Shown here: one piece after another, positions 26,674 through 34,837 of the stretch | Layout: the number at the start of each line of letters is the position of its first letter | How positions within the stretch are numbered: position 1 is the stretch's first letter | NCBI RefSeq assembly: GCF_021245985.1 | Contig: NZ_JAJQXA010000002.1 | Location: 432,376 to 496,375 of the forward strand | Direction: 5' to 3' | Origin: Flavobacterium soyae | GTDB taxonomy: Bacteria; Bacteroidota; Bacteroidia; Flavobacteriales; Flavobacteriaceae | DNA length: 64,000 nt | The notes under the pieces: generated by a model | Seen by the model: only the letters and a program-made list of their open reading frames with translations | Databases searched by the model: none | What the model was told of the DNA's origin: nothing | Translations under genes and position numbers: made by a program

Positions 26674-26918
26674 AAACTCATTATGTAAAATAGCTCATTC
26701 CTTTTAGACCTCTCCCAATCCCGACGCTTCTGCCCGCGCACTAGGTAAGTTTTTATTCTGCTCAGTCGCCGCAAGGGCTATAATTGTTTTTGCTGCATAA
26801 ATGCCAGGAAATTTTATATTCAAAAGGAAAAACAATAATAGCATTTATGCAGCAAAAACAAGCCGATTACACAAGTTTTAAAATGCAGAAAACCTCTCCG
26901 ACTGTCGAGGTTTTTTTT
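26674..26918. repeat. Palindromic repeat family, copy A (half-site)
   Basis: Begins with only the right half of the large palindrome (aaactcattatgtaa, 26674-26688) fused to the Rhs fragment. Then come the conserved block gacgcttctgcccgcgcac, a nested hairpin (gtttttgctgcataaatgc 26786-26804 / inverse 26841-26859) and a terminator-like end (aacctc ... gaggtttttttt). Copies B (29480-29720), C (38033-38330) and a diverged inverted copy D (32357-32525) share this order. Confidence 0.8.
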
Positions 26919-26941
26919 ATATTCTTTCCTATTTTCAAATC

Positions 26942-27367
26942 CTATTTGTTTTTCCAAGCCGAATATCTTTTTGTAATTATTGGCTCAATTTTTTTATAAT
27001 TTTCCCGATTATCGTCTACATGGTATAAAGTTTTATAATGATTAAAAACTTCTGAATAATCATCTATATATTGACCATAATCATTTTCATTTGCATAATA
27101 GGAATTTGCAAACTTATTACCTTCTTCATTTAGGTCTTCTGACCAGAATTTACTATCACATTCTTTTATCAAAAATTCTGTGCCAGTCATTTCTCTATTC
27201 TTTACTTTCTTAATTGATTCTTTGGAGTTTTCAAGATGCAGCAATCCTATTAAATCATTATCTATTATCCATGTAAGAAACATTCCAATATGGATGCCTC
27301 CATTTTCTAATGGCAGCTCTTTAGGGAAGTTATTTCCTGAATGCCAATCTATTCTATCATATGTCAT
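26942..27367 (-). CDS. Putative immunity protein (DUF7832-like) of the second Rhs tip
   Basis: A 141-residue soluble protein. It opens with YDRIDWHSGNNFPKELPLENGG, then HIGMFLTWII, CDSKFWSEDLNEEGNKFA, and LYHVDDNRENYKKIEPII. This DWHxGxxFP...GxHIGMFL pattern fits, by eye, the DUF7832-type proteins often found beside toxins. It follows the PD-(D/E)xK-like Rhs tip by 12 bp on the same strand, so it is the likely cognate immunity protein. No signal peptide: it would act in the cytoplasm, where a nuclease toxin would be met. Confidence 0.65.
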   Translation of the reverse strand: MTYDRIDWHSGNNFPKELPLENGGIHIGMFLTWIIDNDLIGLLHLENSKESIKKVKNREMTGTEFLIKECDSKFWSEDLNEEGNKFANSYYANENDYGQYIDDYSEVFNHYKTLYHVDDNRENYKKIEPIITKRYSAWKNK

Positions 27368-27379
27368 ATTTTAAATTAT

Positions 27380-27871
27380 TTATGGTCGAACAACATTAAC
27401 TTGTGTAGGAGGAATTTGAGTTCCTGCTGGCAAGTCAATTGAGTTCCCGTTATTTCCAATTATTGTTCCTCCTCCCAATTCAATTTGAGGGAATGCTGAT
27501 TTTTGATTCTTTGTAAGAGGCACAGTCGCAGAAGATTTTGCTTCTGTAATTCCAATTGTTCCTTCTGCATCGACTGTTACAAAATCAGGACGTGTCCGAG
27601 TTCCATCTGCAGCTGATAAGCCACCTTTTTTGTAGGCTGATGCAACTTTTTGTGCAGCAACTATACCATTTGTTATACTAATGGCATTCCCATTGATGGC
27701 TCCATCAACCAAATTAGCTGTAGCTTTCCAAGCTCCAGTAACATAATTTTTTAACCATCCTGGAGGATCTGGCCACATCCCGTCAGGATCAATAAAATAC
27801 ACGGGATTATCCATTGCATAATTATATGGAGACCATCTGCGACCTTTTTCTGCCAATGGGTCAATATTCAT
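27380..27871 (-). CDS. Orphan Rhs tip with PD-(D/E)xK-like nuclease toxin
   Basis: The open frame from Met at 27871 starts inside the Rhs core ([33 protein letters not shown]). Upstream, 27872-27965 still encodes core sequence ([19 protein letters not shown]) but a lost base near 27936 breaks its frame, so there is no native start. The tip ends [21 protein letters not shown], with [10 protein letters not shown] following. The spaced D ... ExK with a Lys/Asn helix resembles restriction-endonuclease-fold (PD-(D/E)xK) toxins. The probable immunity gene begins 12 bp after the stop. It would be expressed as a toxin only after recombination into a full-length Rhs gene. Confidence 0.75.
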   Translation of the reverse strand: MNIDPLAEKGRRWSPYNYAMDNPVYFIDPDGMWPDPPGWLKNYVTGAWKATANLVDGAINGNAISITNGIVAAQKVASAYKKGGLSAADGTRTRPDFVTVDAEGTIGITEAKSSATVPLTKNQKSAFPQIELGGGTIIGNNGNSIDLPAGTQIPPTQVNVVRP

Positions 27872-28062
27872 CCATCTGCTAAGTGCAGGATCATAGTTAC
27901 GTGCACCATAGTCGTAGAAATTAAGTCCCAGCCGTCCTGCAGTTCCTCGCCGTTGTACTTATATTATATTTATTAGGGTTTTCGAATATCTTTACAAGGT
28001 TTCACCTGTTAAATGCAATATTTAAGAACATGATTTTAAAGGTTAAATTTACTGTTTATTGC

Positions 28063-28761
28063 TCATATCCAAAAGTAAATCTTTAAGACAGCAATAAAAA
28101 CTACTAAACTTTTACTGAAGCAGATTGTCCGTCTGTTGAGTCTTTTTATATGAGTCCTGAGCGTCAAATTTTTCCTTTCAATATGGTTTGTTCCAAAACG
28201 CTTGACAGAATGCATTTTCTCATCAATCAGATACCTGTAGTTTTTAAGTCTGTCTGTAAATATCTTTTTTGCTTCTGATAATTTCAGAGTTTCCAAAACA
28301 CGATTCAGAGTTTTGTTAGTTCGTTTGCCTACATTAAAACTAACCACATTTTTAGAATTCTTTTCCAAAGTATAAACCAGCCAGATATAATTTTTCTTGT
28401 GTCTGACATAAGTACACAGTTCATCTACTTCGTAAGTTTTGCCTCTGCTGACAATTGGTCTGGTTATATTTCTCGCAATGGAGACAATTCTTTTCAATAA
28501 TGTTGTGGTTGATATTTCCAGTATTCTTGCAGTGCTTCTTAAACCTAAACCCTCTTTGGTTAATTGAATAATCTTTTCATTAATATCTAATTTGCAAGCT
28601 TGATTTGTATAATATTCTATAAAACGGTGAGAGCACATTTTACAATAGTACTGCTGTTTATTGTTTTTTGTTCTCCCATTTTTAATAACCTTTTGTTCTT
28701 TACATTTTGGACAATTCATACCATCACTAACTTTGGAACACCATGTCGCAATTTTACTCAT
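28063..28761 (-). CDS. IS1-family transposase (intact copy)
   Basis: A 232-residue single-frame IS1 transposase. The N-terminal zinc finger is CPKCKEQKVIKNGRTKNNKQ with YYCKMCSHRF. The HTH is IIQLTKEGLGLRSTARILE. The catalytic part has YEVDELCTYV, KIFTDRLKNYRYL, and HIERKNLTLRTHIKRLNRRT. Being one open frame, it does not need the slippage used by classical IS1 insA-insB. It lies between the second and third Rhs tip cassettes. A hairpin just upstream of its start (28793-28818) could block read-through transcription into it. Confidence 0.93.
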   Translation of the reverse strand: MSKIATWCSKVSDGMNCPKCKEQKVIKNGRTKNNKQQYYCKMCSHRFIEYYTNQACKLDINEKIIQLTKEGLGLRSTARILEISTTTLLKRIVSIARNITRPIVSRGKTYEVDELCTYVRHKKNYIWLVYTLEKNSKNVVSFNVGKRTNKTLNRVLETLKLSEAKKIFTDRLKNYRYLIDEKMHSVKRFGTNHIERKNLTLRTHIKRLNRRTICFSKSLVVFIAVLKIYFWI

Positions 28762-28792
28762 TTTAGCTCGTTTAAGGCAATATTAAAACAAA

Positions 28793-28818
28793 AAAGATGA
28801 GCATTACTGCTCATCTTT
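28793..28818. terminator. Hairpin upstream of IS1 transposase
   Basis: Perfect 11-bp inverted repeat aaagatgagca / tgctcatcttt with a 4-nt loop, 32 bp upstream of the transposase ATG. Confidence 0.6.
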
Positions 28819-28902
28819 AAATTATTTATTTCTAAAATTCACTCAATTTCAAAAGGTTATATTTTCAAAATCTCATATCACTAACTTTGAAACACTACCT
28901 TA

Positions 28903-28922
28903 TTAGATACAAATGTATCTAA
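28903..28922 (+). promoter_or_regulatory. Palindromic operator of XRE copy 1
   Basis: ttagatacaaatgtatctaa: 9-bp perfect arms around a 2-bp centre, about 50 bp before the -7 element TAAATTTG (28975-28982), which fits the Bacteroidetes TAnnTTTG consensus. The same palindrome precedes XRE copy 2 at 37455-37474. Likely site for autoregulation. Confidence 0.6.
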
Positions 28923-29024
28923 TTGTTTCCAACAACACAAATCCTATCCGATTTTTTTATATCCTATAATTGCTTAAATTTGCCATATCACATCAATATC
29001 ATTAACTTTTATCCCTTTTTAGAC

Positions 29025-29366
29025 ATGAACACAGGTGCTATTATATCGCAATTAAGAGACAAAAACGGTTTCTCACAAAGTGATCTTGCCGAGAAAAGTC
29101 AAGTATCAAGAGTTATGATTGGTAAATATGAAAGAGGCGAAGCTGTACCTTCTATTGATGCAGCCAAAAAAATTGCTGATGCACTTGGGGTTTCTTTAGA
29201 TTATTTGGTTGGTGTCACCAGTCAGACTTCTTTTGATAAAAGAACACTTGAACGTATTATTGATCTGGAACTTCTCGAAGAAAGTAAAAAACAAACTCTA
29301 TATGATTTAATTGATACCTACATTCGTGATTTTAAAACAAGAAAAGCTTTTGCCAACGTAGGATAA
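29025..29366 (+). CDS. XRE-family regulator, copy 1
   Basis: 113 residues from ATG 29025, which fits the TAnnTTTG promoter at 28975-28982; a longer upstream frame starting at 28923 would include the promoter and is rejected. The N-terminus is a canonical Cro/C1 helix-turn-helix (GFSQSDLAEKSQVSRVMIGK, then AKKIADALGVSLDYLVG). The C-terminal helical part (LERIIDLELLEESKKQTLYD) probably dimerises. The protein is identical to that of the second copy at 37577-37918, with only silent DNA changes seen. The duplicated unit extends into the downstream palindromic repeat. Confidence 0.9.
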   Translation: MNTGAIISQLRDKNGFSQSDLAEKSQVSRVMIGKYERGEAVPSIDAAKKIADALGVSLDYLVGVTSQTSFDKRTLERIIDLELLEESKKQTLYDLIDTYIRDFKTRKAFANVG

Positions 29367-29385
29367 TATTTTGATTATAAAACAC

Positions 29386-29413
29386 AAAAACCACTCATTT
29401 CCGAGTGGTTTTT
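29386..29413 (+). terminator. Terminator of XRE copy 1
   Basis: aaaaaccactc / gagtggttttt with a 6-nt loop and T-run, 20 bp after the stop; repeated after copy 2. Confidence 0.85.
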
Positions 29414-29479
29414 TTATTCTCTTTGTCGATACACTCTGCGGTTGGGTTTTCAAGACCAAAAGTAAAAACCACACCAAAG

Positions 29480-29720
29480 CTATGTTACATAATAAGTCAT
29501 TATAGTGCTGCCGCTCTCGCGCTGCACTATAAACTCATTATGTAAAATATCCCGTTTCCAAAAGACCTCTCAGCAAAGCCGACGCTTCTGCCCGCGCACT
29601 AGGTAAGTTTTTATTTTGCTCAGTCACCGCAAGGGCTATGCTTGTTTTTGCTGCATAAACAAGCACGATTACTAAAGTTTAATACACAAAAAAACCTCGC
29701 CGGCTGGCGAGGTTTTTTGT
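29480..29720. repeat. Palindromic repeat family, copy B
   Basis: Large hairpin: left arm 29485-29508 (ttacataataagt...tatagtgc) and right arm 29524-29545 (gcactataaactc...atgtaa). Then the conserved block cgacgcttctgcccgcgcac, a short palindrome at 29640-29664 (gcttgtttttgctgcataaa joined to caagc, lacking the ~56-bp insert seen in C), and a terminator aacctcgc / gcgaggtt near 29694-29715. Confidence 0.85.
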
Positions 29721-29802
29721 TTTTATTCTGCTGATTCTCTTTGTCGGTGCGAAGTCGGAGACATTCGCACAGCATTTCCAGTAGAACTCTTCGCACAGCT
29801 GG

Positions 29803-29841
29803 GTGCAATAATTAACCACAAACACATCTGATACATTACCA
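29803..29841. repeat. Cassette-end repeat, copy 2
   Basis: aacacatctgatacattacc at 29821-29840, with flank aataattaacca, matches 24894-24932. It lies 18 bp past the stop of the LRR gene that ends the third Rhs tip cassette. Confidence 0.6.
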
Positions 29842-29858
29842 CTTTTATTAGCATTCTA

Positions 29859-30569
29859 TTAATTTGATAATTTAATCATCTGCATAGGCTTAAAATTTTT
29901 CTGATTTTCTGATTTTGATAAATCAACTCCGTTCTCAATGTAAAGCGTTTTCAATAAAGGATTGTTAGAAATATCTAGCTTTTCAATTTTCGTTGAATTA
30001 AGATAAAGCTGAATTAGTTCAACATTCTTTTTTACATCGATCTTTTTTAAATTATTATTTTCAGACAATTGCAAATTTTTTAGTTTCGGAAGTTCATACA
30101 AACTAATCTTTTCGAATAAATTTCCTTGCAGATACAGTGATTCAATATTAGAAGTGTTAATTAAAACCAGTTCATTTAAACCATTTCTAAAAGCATAAAG
30201 CCCTTTTAATTTTGGCATATTTTTTAACATGAGCTTTTTTCCAAGGTTGTTCTCACCGATATATATTTCTTCAATAGTCGAATTATTAAAAAAGACATCT
30301 AAATTTACAACCTGATTTTTCATTGCATTTACTATCTTAAGTTTTTTGAAATACATCAAATCATCCAAGCTTTTTATGTTTTTATTTGAAATCTTCAACT
30401 TACTTATAGTATCTATCTCTGAAATTTGAATTTCATTATCCTTGTTCACATCATAACCTAATTCTAACAATGCTTTTTTTAAGTTTTCATCTTTAAAATC
30501 AATCCTTTGCGAATATAAACTCTTTGGAAAAAATACTATTAAGAATAGTAAAATATAATTCAGTCTCAT
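29859..30569 (-). CDS. Exported leucine-rich-repeat protein (third cassette)
   Basis: A 236-residue protein with a Sec signal peptide (ILLFLIVFFPKSLYSQ, cleavage near residue 20). The mature part starts FKDENLKKALLELGYDVNKDN, a cap like that of internalin-type LRR proteins. About seven leucine-rich repeats follow, such as LKGLYAFRNGLNELVL, IESLYLQGNLFEKISL, LKNLQLSENNNLKKIDV and LIQLYLNSTKIEKLDI. It is the last gene of the cassette after an orphan Rhs tip and a small membrane protein. It may be an immunity factor acting in the periplasm or a binding partner; no toxin motif is visible. Confidence 0.8.
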   Translation of the reverse strand: MRLNYILLFLIVFFPKSLYSQRIDFKDENLKKALLELGYDVNKDNEIQISEIDTISKLKISNKNIKSLDDLMYFKKLKIVNAMKNQVVNLDVFFNNSTIEEIYIGENNLGKKLMLKNMPKLKGLYAFRNGLNELVLINTSNIESLYLQGNLFEKISLYELPKLKNLQLSENNNLKKIDVKKNVELIQLYLNSTKIEKLDISNNPLLKTLYIENGVDLSKSENQKNFKPMQMIKLSN

Positions 30570-30581
30570 ATAGCGGTCTTT

Positions 30582-30764
30582 TCAATTCTTTTTCGTTAGT
30601 AAAGATATAATAAATGCAATAATTCCAAATACTATAATGATAACTATTCTATCATATTTGGAATTATAGTATCTGTTAAAAACTGTATCATTAGGTTTTT
30701 TTTTAAAATTTATTAAAGTATAAATTATAAATATAGTTCCTATAATATAATATATATAAATCAT
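30582..30764 (-). CDS. Small two-helix membrane protein (putative immunity)
   Basis: 60 residues with two hydrophobic helices (IYIYYIIGTIFIIYTLI and IVIIIVFGIIAFIISLL) separated by a basic loop (FKKKPNDTVFNRYYNSKYDR). It starts 11 bp after the stop of the third Rhs tip and ends 12 bp before the LRR gene. Position and membrane topology suggest an immunity protein against a membrane-active toxin, but this is inference only. Confidence 0.6.
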   Translation of the reverse strand: MIYIYYIIGTIFIIYTLINFKKKPNDTVFNRYYNSKYDRIVIIIVFGIIAFIISLLTKKN

Positions 30765-30775
30765 GATTTTGATGT

Positions 30776-31495
30776 TTATTTTTTCTGATCTAAAATCGAA
30801 TCTCCAAGTTTATCTACTCCGTTAAAAAGGTTGTCATTAATTATTTGCTCCATTGGACCAAATACACTAGACCCTCCTAAGCCACCTGAAAGTCCCTCAA
30901 TGGCTGCTTTTGTGAAAAATTTCTTCCAACTAAAGTTACCTTCAAATGCATCATTTACAAGTTCTAAACCCGTTCCTACGGCAGAAATTTTTCCTCCAAC
31001 ATAAGCCATTTCAGTTGCTAAAGGGAGCCCAACTCCCGTAGCACCTACAGGAACTGCAGCTAGAGTTAGACTATCTCCAAGATTCTGCAATGCACCTGGT
31101 ACTTGATCTCCTAATGCATCTCCTAAACCTTTATTTTTAGAAATATAAGTACCATTTTCAGTTGTAACACCTCCATCGTCAGTATCTGTCTTTTCACCAT
31201 TGTTTACAACTATATTTCCATCAGCAGCAAACGAAACCATTGTACTGTAATCCTCTGTATGTGCAGTACCAGATTCAAAAACTTGTTTTACATTTCCATA
31301 GCCCTTTGCTTCAGCTTGCTCTACAGTTTTTACATCTTTATCGTAAGTTATATGTTGCTGTCCATTTGTTCCAATCCAATTTATCCAATCACTAGGCGCC
31401 ATACCATCAGGATCAATAAAATATATTGGATTATCAAAAGCGTAATTATATGGACTATGTCTTCTCATTTTTTCAGCTAATGGATCAATGTTCAT
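30776..31495 (-). CDS. Orphan Rhs tip, unknown toxin (third cassette)
   Basis: From Met at 31495 the protein has 239 residues. The same frame extends upstream without a start to about 31590 and encodes Rhs core ([20 protein letters not shown]). The core ends with YFIDPDG, then comes a tip with no known catalytic motif. It has an acidic, Thr-rich part ([18 protein letters not shown]) and a Gly/Ala-rich hydrophobic part ([24 protein letters not shown], shown in pieces). It ends [14 protein letters not shown]. The hydrophobic part and the membrane protein encoded next suggest membrane targeting, which is not proven. Like the other orphan tips it lacks its own promoter, start and signal peptide. 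Confidence 0.75.
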   Translation of the reverse strand: MNIDPLAEKMRRHSPYNYAFDNPIYFIDPDGMAPSDWINWIGTNGQQHITYDKDVKTVEQAEAKGYGNVKQVFESGTAHTEDYSTMVSFAADGNIVVNNGEKTDTDDGGVTTENGTYISKNKGLGDALGDQVPGALQNLGDSLTLAAVPVGATGVGLPLATEMAYVGGKISAVGTGLELVNDAFEGNFSWKKFFTKAAIEGLSGGLGGSSVFGPMEQIINDNLFNGVDKLGDSILDQKK

Positions 31496-31698
31496 CCAGC
31501 GTCCTAATGCAGGATCATAATTTCTTGCTCCATAGTCGTAAACCCCAAGTCCCAGCTCGTCTTGGAGCTCCTTGCCGTTGTACTTATACTTGTTGTGTCC
31601 TGTGCAATATCAAGCTTCGCGCGAGCATCTTCTTTTTAAGAACGTTCTTTTCATTTTTCCTACTTGGTAAAAATAGAAAAATAAATAGATTATATTCT

Positions 31699-31751
31699 CA
31701 AATGAAAAGAAAAAATCTAATTATTTTTCTTACAATTTTTCTTTTCATTTG
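31699..31751 (-). terminator. Hairpin terminator after the small membrane gene
   Basis: Perfect 16-bp inverted repeat caaatgaaaagaaaaa / tttttcttttcatttg with a 21-nt loop, 12 bp past the stop at 31764. Confidence 0.65.
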
Positions 31752-31763
31752 AAAAAAATAAAT

Positions 31764-31940
31764 TCATTTTTTCTTTTTTTTCTTTCCCGGGAACATTTTA
31801 CTAAACGGTATTCTCGGAAGTACTTTTTCAAAAAAGTCTGCCATAAGAGGTATTCTGTCTTTTTCGACAAAATTTAATATAATAGTCATCACAACGATGA
31901 AGACTAAAACAATTATTACTATTAATATACTTGTGTCCAT
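31764..31940 (-). CDS. Small single-helix membrane protein
   Basis: 58 residues from ATG 31940 (an upstream Met at 31970 lacks a better ribosome site; agaag precedes 31940). One strong N-terminal transmembrane helix (ILIVIIVLVFIVVMTIIL) is followed by an amphipathic part (MADFFEKVLPRIPFSKMF) and a tail of six lysines. No family recognised. It could be an immunity gene left from another tip cassette, since an Rhs core fragment starts just downstream. It is flanked by repeat D on the other side. Confidence 0.5.
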   Translation of the reverse strand: MDTSILIVIIVLVFIVVMTIILNFVEKDRIPLMADFFEKVLPRIPFSKMFPGKKKKKK

Positions 31941-32339
31941 AATATCTTCTTTATATATAAATATTCCCATTTTCTAAAAAAGTTGATTTTTTTTAAATTA
32001 TTTTTTATTCGCCTATTAGGGTTTTAGACTCTAAAAAAGGACGGTTTCTAAAAATCCCAGCGTCTGCAAGGTATTTACAAGCTTTAAAATAAAATAGGAC
32101 ACTAAAAATTGCCCTGCCTGACCTTTTGTTTTTTTTCATTTCACAAATTAAAGCAGCGCATTTTAGATATGCTGTGACATGGATTCATAGCAATATTATA
32201 TATTGGGAAGATTAAAAATGGTTAACTATGGTAACATTCTTTCAATTAAAAAAATCGGTTTATAGATTATAAGCTCGATTTTTAACGAAGATTTTTTTAT
32301 CCTTATTTTTCAATTGAAAAAAAATGTTTCTGAAAAAAT

Positions 32340-32700
32340 CTTCGGTAAAAATGAGCATAGCCCTTGTGGCGACTGAACAAATAATTAAGGTTCGTAGTGC
32401 GTTGGCAGAAGCGTCGGCCGTGGGGTGGCGCGTCGGGAGTGCGGCTATTTTACATAACGAGCTTATAGTGAAGGGCGAAGCGAACCCGAAGGGCCTGCAC
32501 TATAATTGCTTGTTATGTAACATAGCTTGGGAGTGGGCTGGGCTTTGAGCGTTGGGGGCAGCTTATTGCAATTGTGGAGCCTGCGGAACAACTTGCAATG
32601 TGCTGCAGGAGCGTTGGCAGAAGCCCAGACCGCAGGAGCGTCGGCTGAGCGTTGGATGGGCGGGACATTAAACTCAGCGAAGCGTTCCTATTTCTTTTTT
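32340..32700. repeat. GC-rich block with inverted, diverged repeat copy D
   Basis: A roughly 350-bp block far richer in G+C than its surroundings. 32357-32525 is an inverted, diverged copy of the palindromic repeat: arms 32450-32470 and 32498-32520, with ggcagaagcgtcggc matching the inverse of the conserved block of B and C. Beside it is a second hairpin, attgcaattgt (32565-32575) / acaacttgcaat (32588-32599) with a bulged c. Copies of gcgttgg recur through the block. Open frames here are by-products of the repeat. The 31971-32339 part holds no gene. Confidence 0.7.
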
Positions 32701-32820
32701 GCGTTTGGTGTTTTATGGCGATATTTCCTTTAAAAACTAAATTGTCGGGCTATTGTGGGATTAATTTCTTTCTTAATTCCATTTAATAACTAATAATCAG
32801 TATTTTATTTTTTAAAATTG

Positions 32821-32850
32821 TGACCATAACAGGATTCGAACCTTTGATTT
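32821..32850 (-). other. tRNA 3'-end fragment (putative attachment site)
   Basis: Read on the minus strand, this 30-bp piece has a T-loop (TTCGAAT) flanked by AAAGG and CCTGT (one mispair), then a 7-nt acceptor-like strand and a discriminator A. No 5' half of a tRNA is present. It lies just beyond the 3' end of the recombinase genes, the usual place of an integrase att site. The ~160 bp up to 33010 contains only a short frame (32882-33049) that overlaps the recombinase gene end. Confidence 0.45.
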
Positions 32851-33010
32851 ATTTAAATGATTTTTTGGTTATATTTGTCTTATGAACTTTATAGACATTA
32901 TCAATTTTGCCGCTTCACTTTTGGCGGTTTATTCGTTTGTAAAAAACGAGATTTTTAAAAAAATTATAATTGGTAATACTGGTAATATTAGAAATATTGG
33001 TAACAATAGT

Positions 33011-33871
33011 TTATTTAATCGGATGCAGTTTTTCGACTGCTGTCTTTAAGGCGTTTAATCCAGTTTCTTTGTATTTTTCTGTAGTGTCCGGACTTTTGTG
33101 TCCTGCAAAATACTGAACGGTTCTAAGGTCGTTGTTCTTGGCCAGTAAATTGGCAATTACACTCTGGCGGATTCTCGTTGCGGTTAATTTCTTTTTAAAC
33201 TCTTTTTGGTAAGTGCTGATTAAATAATCAATATCGTCTTTGGTTATTGGTGTTCCAAGTTTGCCTAATAATAAAGCATTTTGATTATTTCTAAAGGTTT
33301 TAAGACTGTTTCTGTCCTGATTGATGTATTGGTATAATAAAAGGATTTGTTCTGCTTTTAAAGATAAACTTCTCTCGTTGGTTATTCCTGTTTCTTTGAT
33401 TTGTATGGTGGCTTTTTCTAAATCTATATCGCTGAGTTTTATATGTTCTATTTCTCCTACCCGTAAAGCCTGATGGATTAGTAAACTTAGCAGGATTTGA
33501 TTTCTTTTAGCCAAAAGCGGATAACGTTCTTTTCTTGGTTTTAAAAGATTTTGTAGTTCTTTTGGAGTAAATAAATCCTGTAATTGTATTGGGTTTTCTT
33601 TAGCATTGCGCAGGCGTATAGATCTGGCAGGATTGTCTTTTCGTTTTCCTGTTTCAATCAGGTAATCGTAATATTTTTTGATCGATGCAATTGTTTTTTT
33701 TACATTGCCGGCGCTGTATTGTTTCTGCAGGATTTCTATATACTGCATGAGGTTTTGATAATTATACCTGTCTGCTTTTTTATTATGCTTTTTGTACTTA
33801 TTGATCTCATAGAGATAACTTTGTACCGAACTCGGCATTAAACCCTGTTTTAAATAATCTTCGATTTTCAT
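33011..33871 (-). CDS. Tyrosine recombinase B of the mobile module
   Basis: A 286-residue phage-integrase-family protein. The N-terminal SAM-like domain (LMPSSVQSYLYEINKYKKHN) precedes the catalytic domain: box I Arg in HQALRVGEIEHIKLSDID, a degenerate box II (TRIRQS, where HxxRH is usual), GHKSPDTT, and the nucleophile Tyr in EKYKETG. Arg, His and Tyr remain, but the first His of HxxR is replaced by Thr. The start follows the stop of the other recombinase by 3 bp (TGAGCCATG), so the two are coupled and may work as a heterodimer in the manner of XerC/XerD. Confidence 0.88.
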   Translation of the reverse strand: MKIEDYLKQGLMPSSVQSYLYEINKYKKHNKKADRYNYQNLMQYIEILQKQYSAGNVKKTIASIKKYYDYLIETGKRKDNPARSIRLRNAKENPIQLQDLFTPKELQNLLKPRKERYPLLAKRNQILLSLLIHQALRVGEIEHIKLSDIDLEKATIQIKETGITNERSLSLKAEQILLLYQYINQDRNSLKTFRNNQNALLLGKLGTPITKDDIDYLISTYQKEFKKKLTATRIRQSVIANLLAKNNDLRTVQYFAGHKSPDTTEKYKETGLNALKTAVEKLHPIK

Positions 33872-33874
33872 GGC

Positions 33875-34729
33875 TCATTGTTTTAGTTTTAAGTTTGATG
33901 TTCTGGTATAAATCTGCGTTGTGGAGAGCTGGCTGTGCCCTAAAAAATCCCGTACCATTTCGATGGACATTTCATTTTCTAATAAATGCGTTGCAATGGA
34001 GTGCCGAAGTGAGTGCAGGCAGTAGTTTTCGGGTTTTAGGTTTTGGGTTCTTCCTATCAGTCTTTTAAATAAATTATAGATGTTCAGCCCTTTCATTCTA
34101 TATCCGTTTGTGTTGATTAAAAAACTTTCCTGGTTTTCTTTTCTAATGATTTCTATATCTTTTAAAAAGTCCTTTAAATCTTTTGCAATCGTTTCTGTAA
34201 ACGGGATAACCCTGCGTTTCTTTCCTTTTCCTTTTCTTACAAAGAGTAATTTCTGCTCTAGGTTTACATCTTTTATATTTAATAATTCTGCTTCGTTCTG
34301 CCGAAGTCCGCAGCTGTAACACAAGTGTAATATGGCTCTTTCAATATTGTTTTGACAGCTTTTATAAAGGAGTTTGATTTCTTTTTGGGTAAATATTTTT
34401 CGTTCTGTTTTAGCAGCGTGTTTAATTTTTAAATTATACGGATTTCTCTTTATGCTTTTAATTCTTTCTAAGTAGTCAAAGTATAATTTAATGGCTAACA
34501 GCTGGCTGTAAAGGTGGCTTTGGCTTATAACTTTTTTTGTTGCTCTGCTTGGCTGGGTCTGCAGATGCCCGTAATAGTTTTTTATATGGGTGTCTGTTAT
34601 CCTCTGCGGTGTTTCTCTGGTGTATTCTAAAAGCTTTTGGGCATATTTTGGATAAGTGTTGATGACTTTTCTGCAGTATCCCAAAGTCTGCAGTTCTTTT
34701 CTAAAGTCATAAATCATATTAGCAAGCAT
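33875..34729 (-). CDS. Tyrosine recombinase A of the mobile module
   Basis: A 284-residue XerC/D-like recombinase with complete catalytic residues: Arg in CYSCGLRQNEAELLNI, Lys in FVRKGKGKKRRVIPF, HSLRHSIATHLL, GHSQLSTTQ and the nucleophile Tyr in IYTRTSN. The N-terminal core-binding domain spans about residues 1-100. It precedes the second recombinase by 3 bp and follows the primase-like gene by 108 bp. Together they look like the integration/excision machinery of a small integrative element or a cassette-shuffling system inside the Rhs island. Confidence 0.9.
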   Translation of the reverse strand: MLANMIYDFRKELQTLGYCRKVINTYPKYAQKLLEYTRETPQRITDTHIKNYYGHLQTQPSRATKKVISQSHLYSQLLAIKLYFDYLERIKSIKRNPYNLKIKHAAKTERKIFTQKEIKLLYKSCQNNIERAILHLCYSCGLRQNEAELLNIKDVNLEQKLLFVRKGKGKKRRVIPFTETIAKDLKDFLKDIEIIRKENQESFLINTNGYRMKGLNIYNLFKRLIGRTQNLKPENYCLHSLRHSIATHLLENEMSIEMVRDFLGHSQLSTTQIYTRTSNLKLKQ

Positions 34730-34837
34730 AAGTATGATGTTTTTCAGGTTTTACTTTTTTGGAACTTGGGACGCTGGGCTGTATTTTATATTTAAGAGTT
34801 TATATTTTAGATTGTTATGGTTTCATCCAGCGTCCCA

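Noticed and set aside
29480..29550. Integron attC site
   Set aside because: The layout is suggestive, but copies B and C lack the GTT/AAC core triplets needed for IntI recombination, and neither recombinase here shows an IntI-specific feature. Kept only as a repeat family.
32324..32733. Two overlapping plus-strand open frames
   Set aside because: They lie in the GC-rich repeat block and are rich in Ala/Gly/Trp from repeat DNA. No domain, ribosome site or conservation with copies B/C, which are not open.
32882..33049. 55-residue plus-strand frame after TATATTTG
   Set aside because: It overlaps the 3' end of the recombinase gene antisense, ends in low-complexity Gly/Asn repeats, and the -7-like element is only 5 bp from the ATG.
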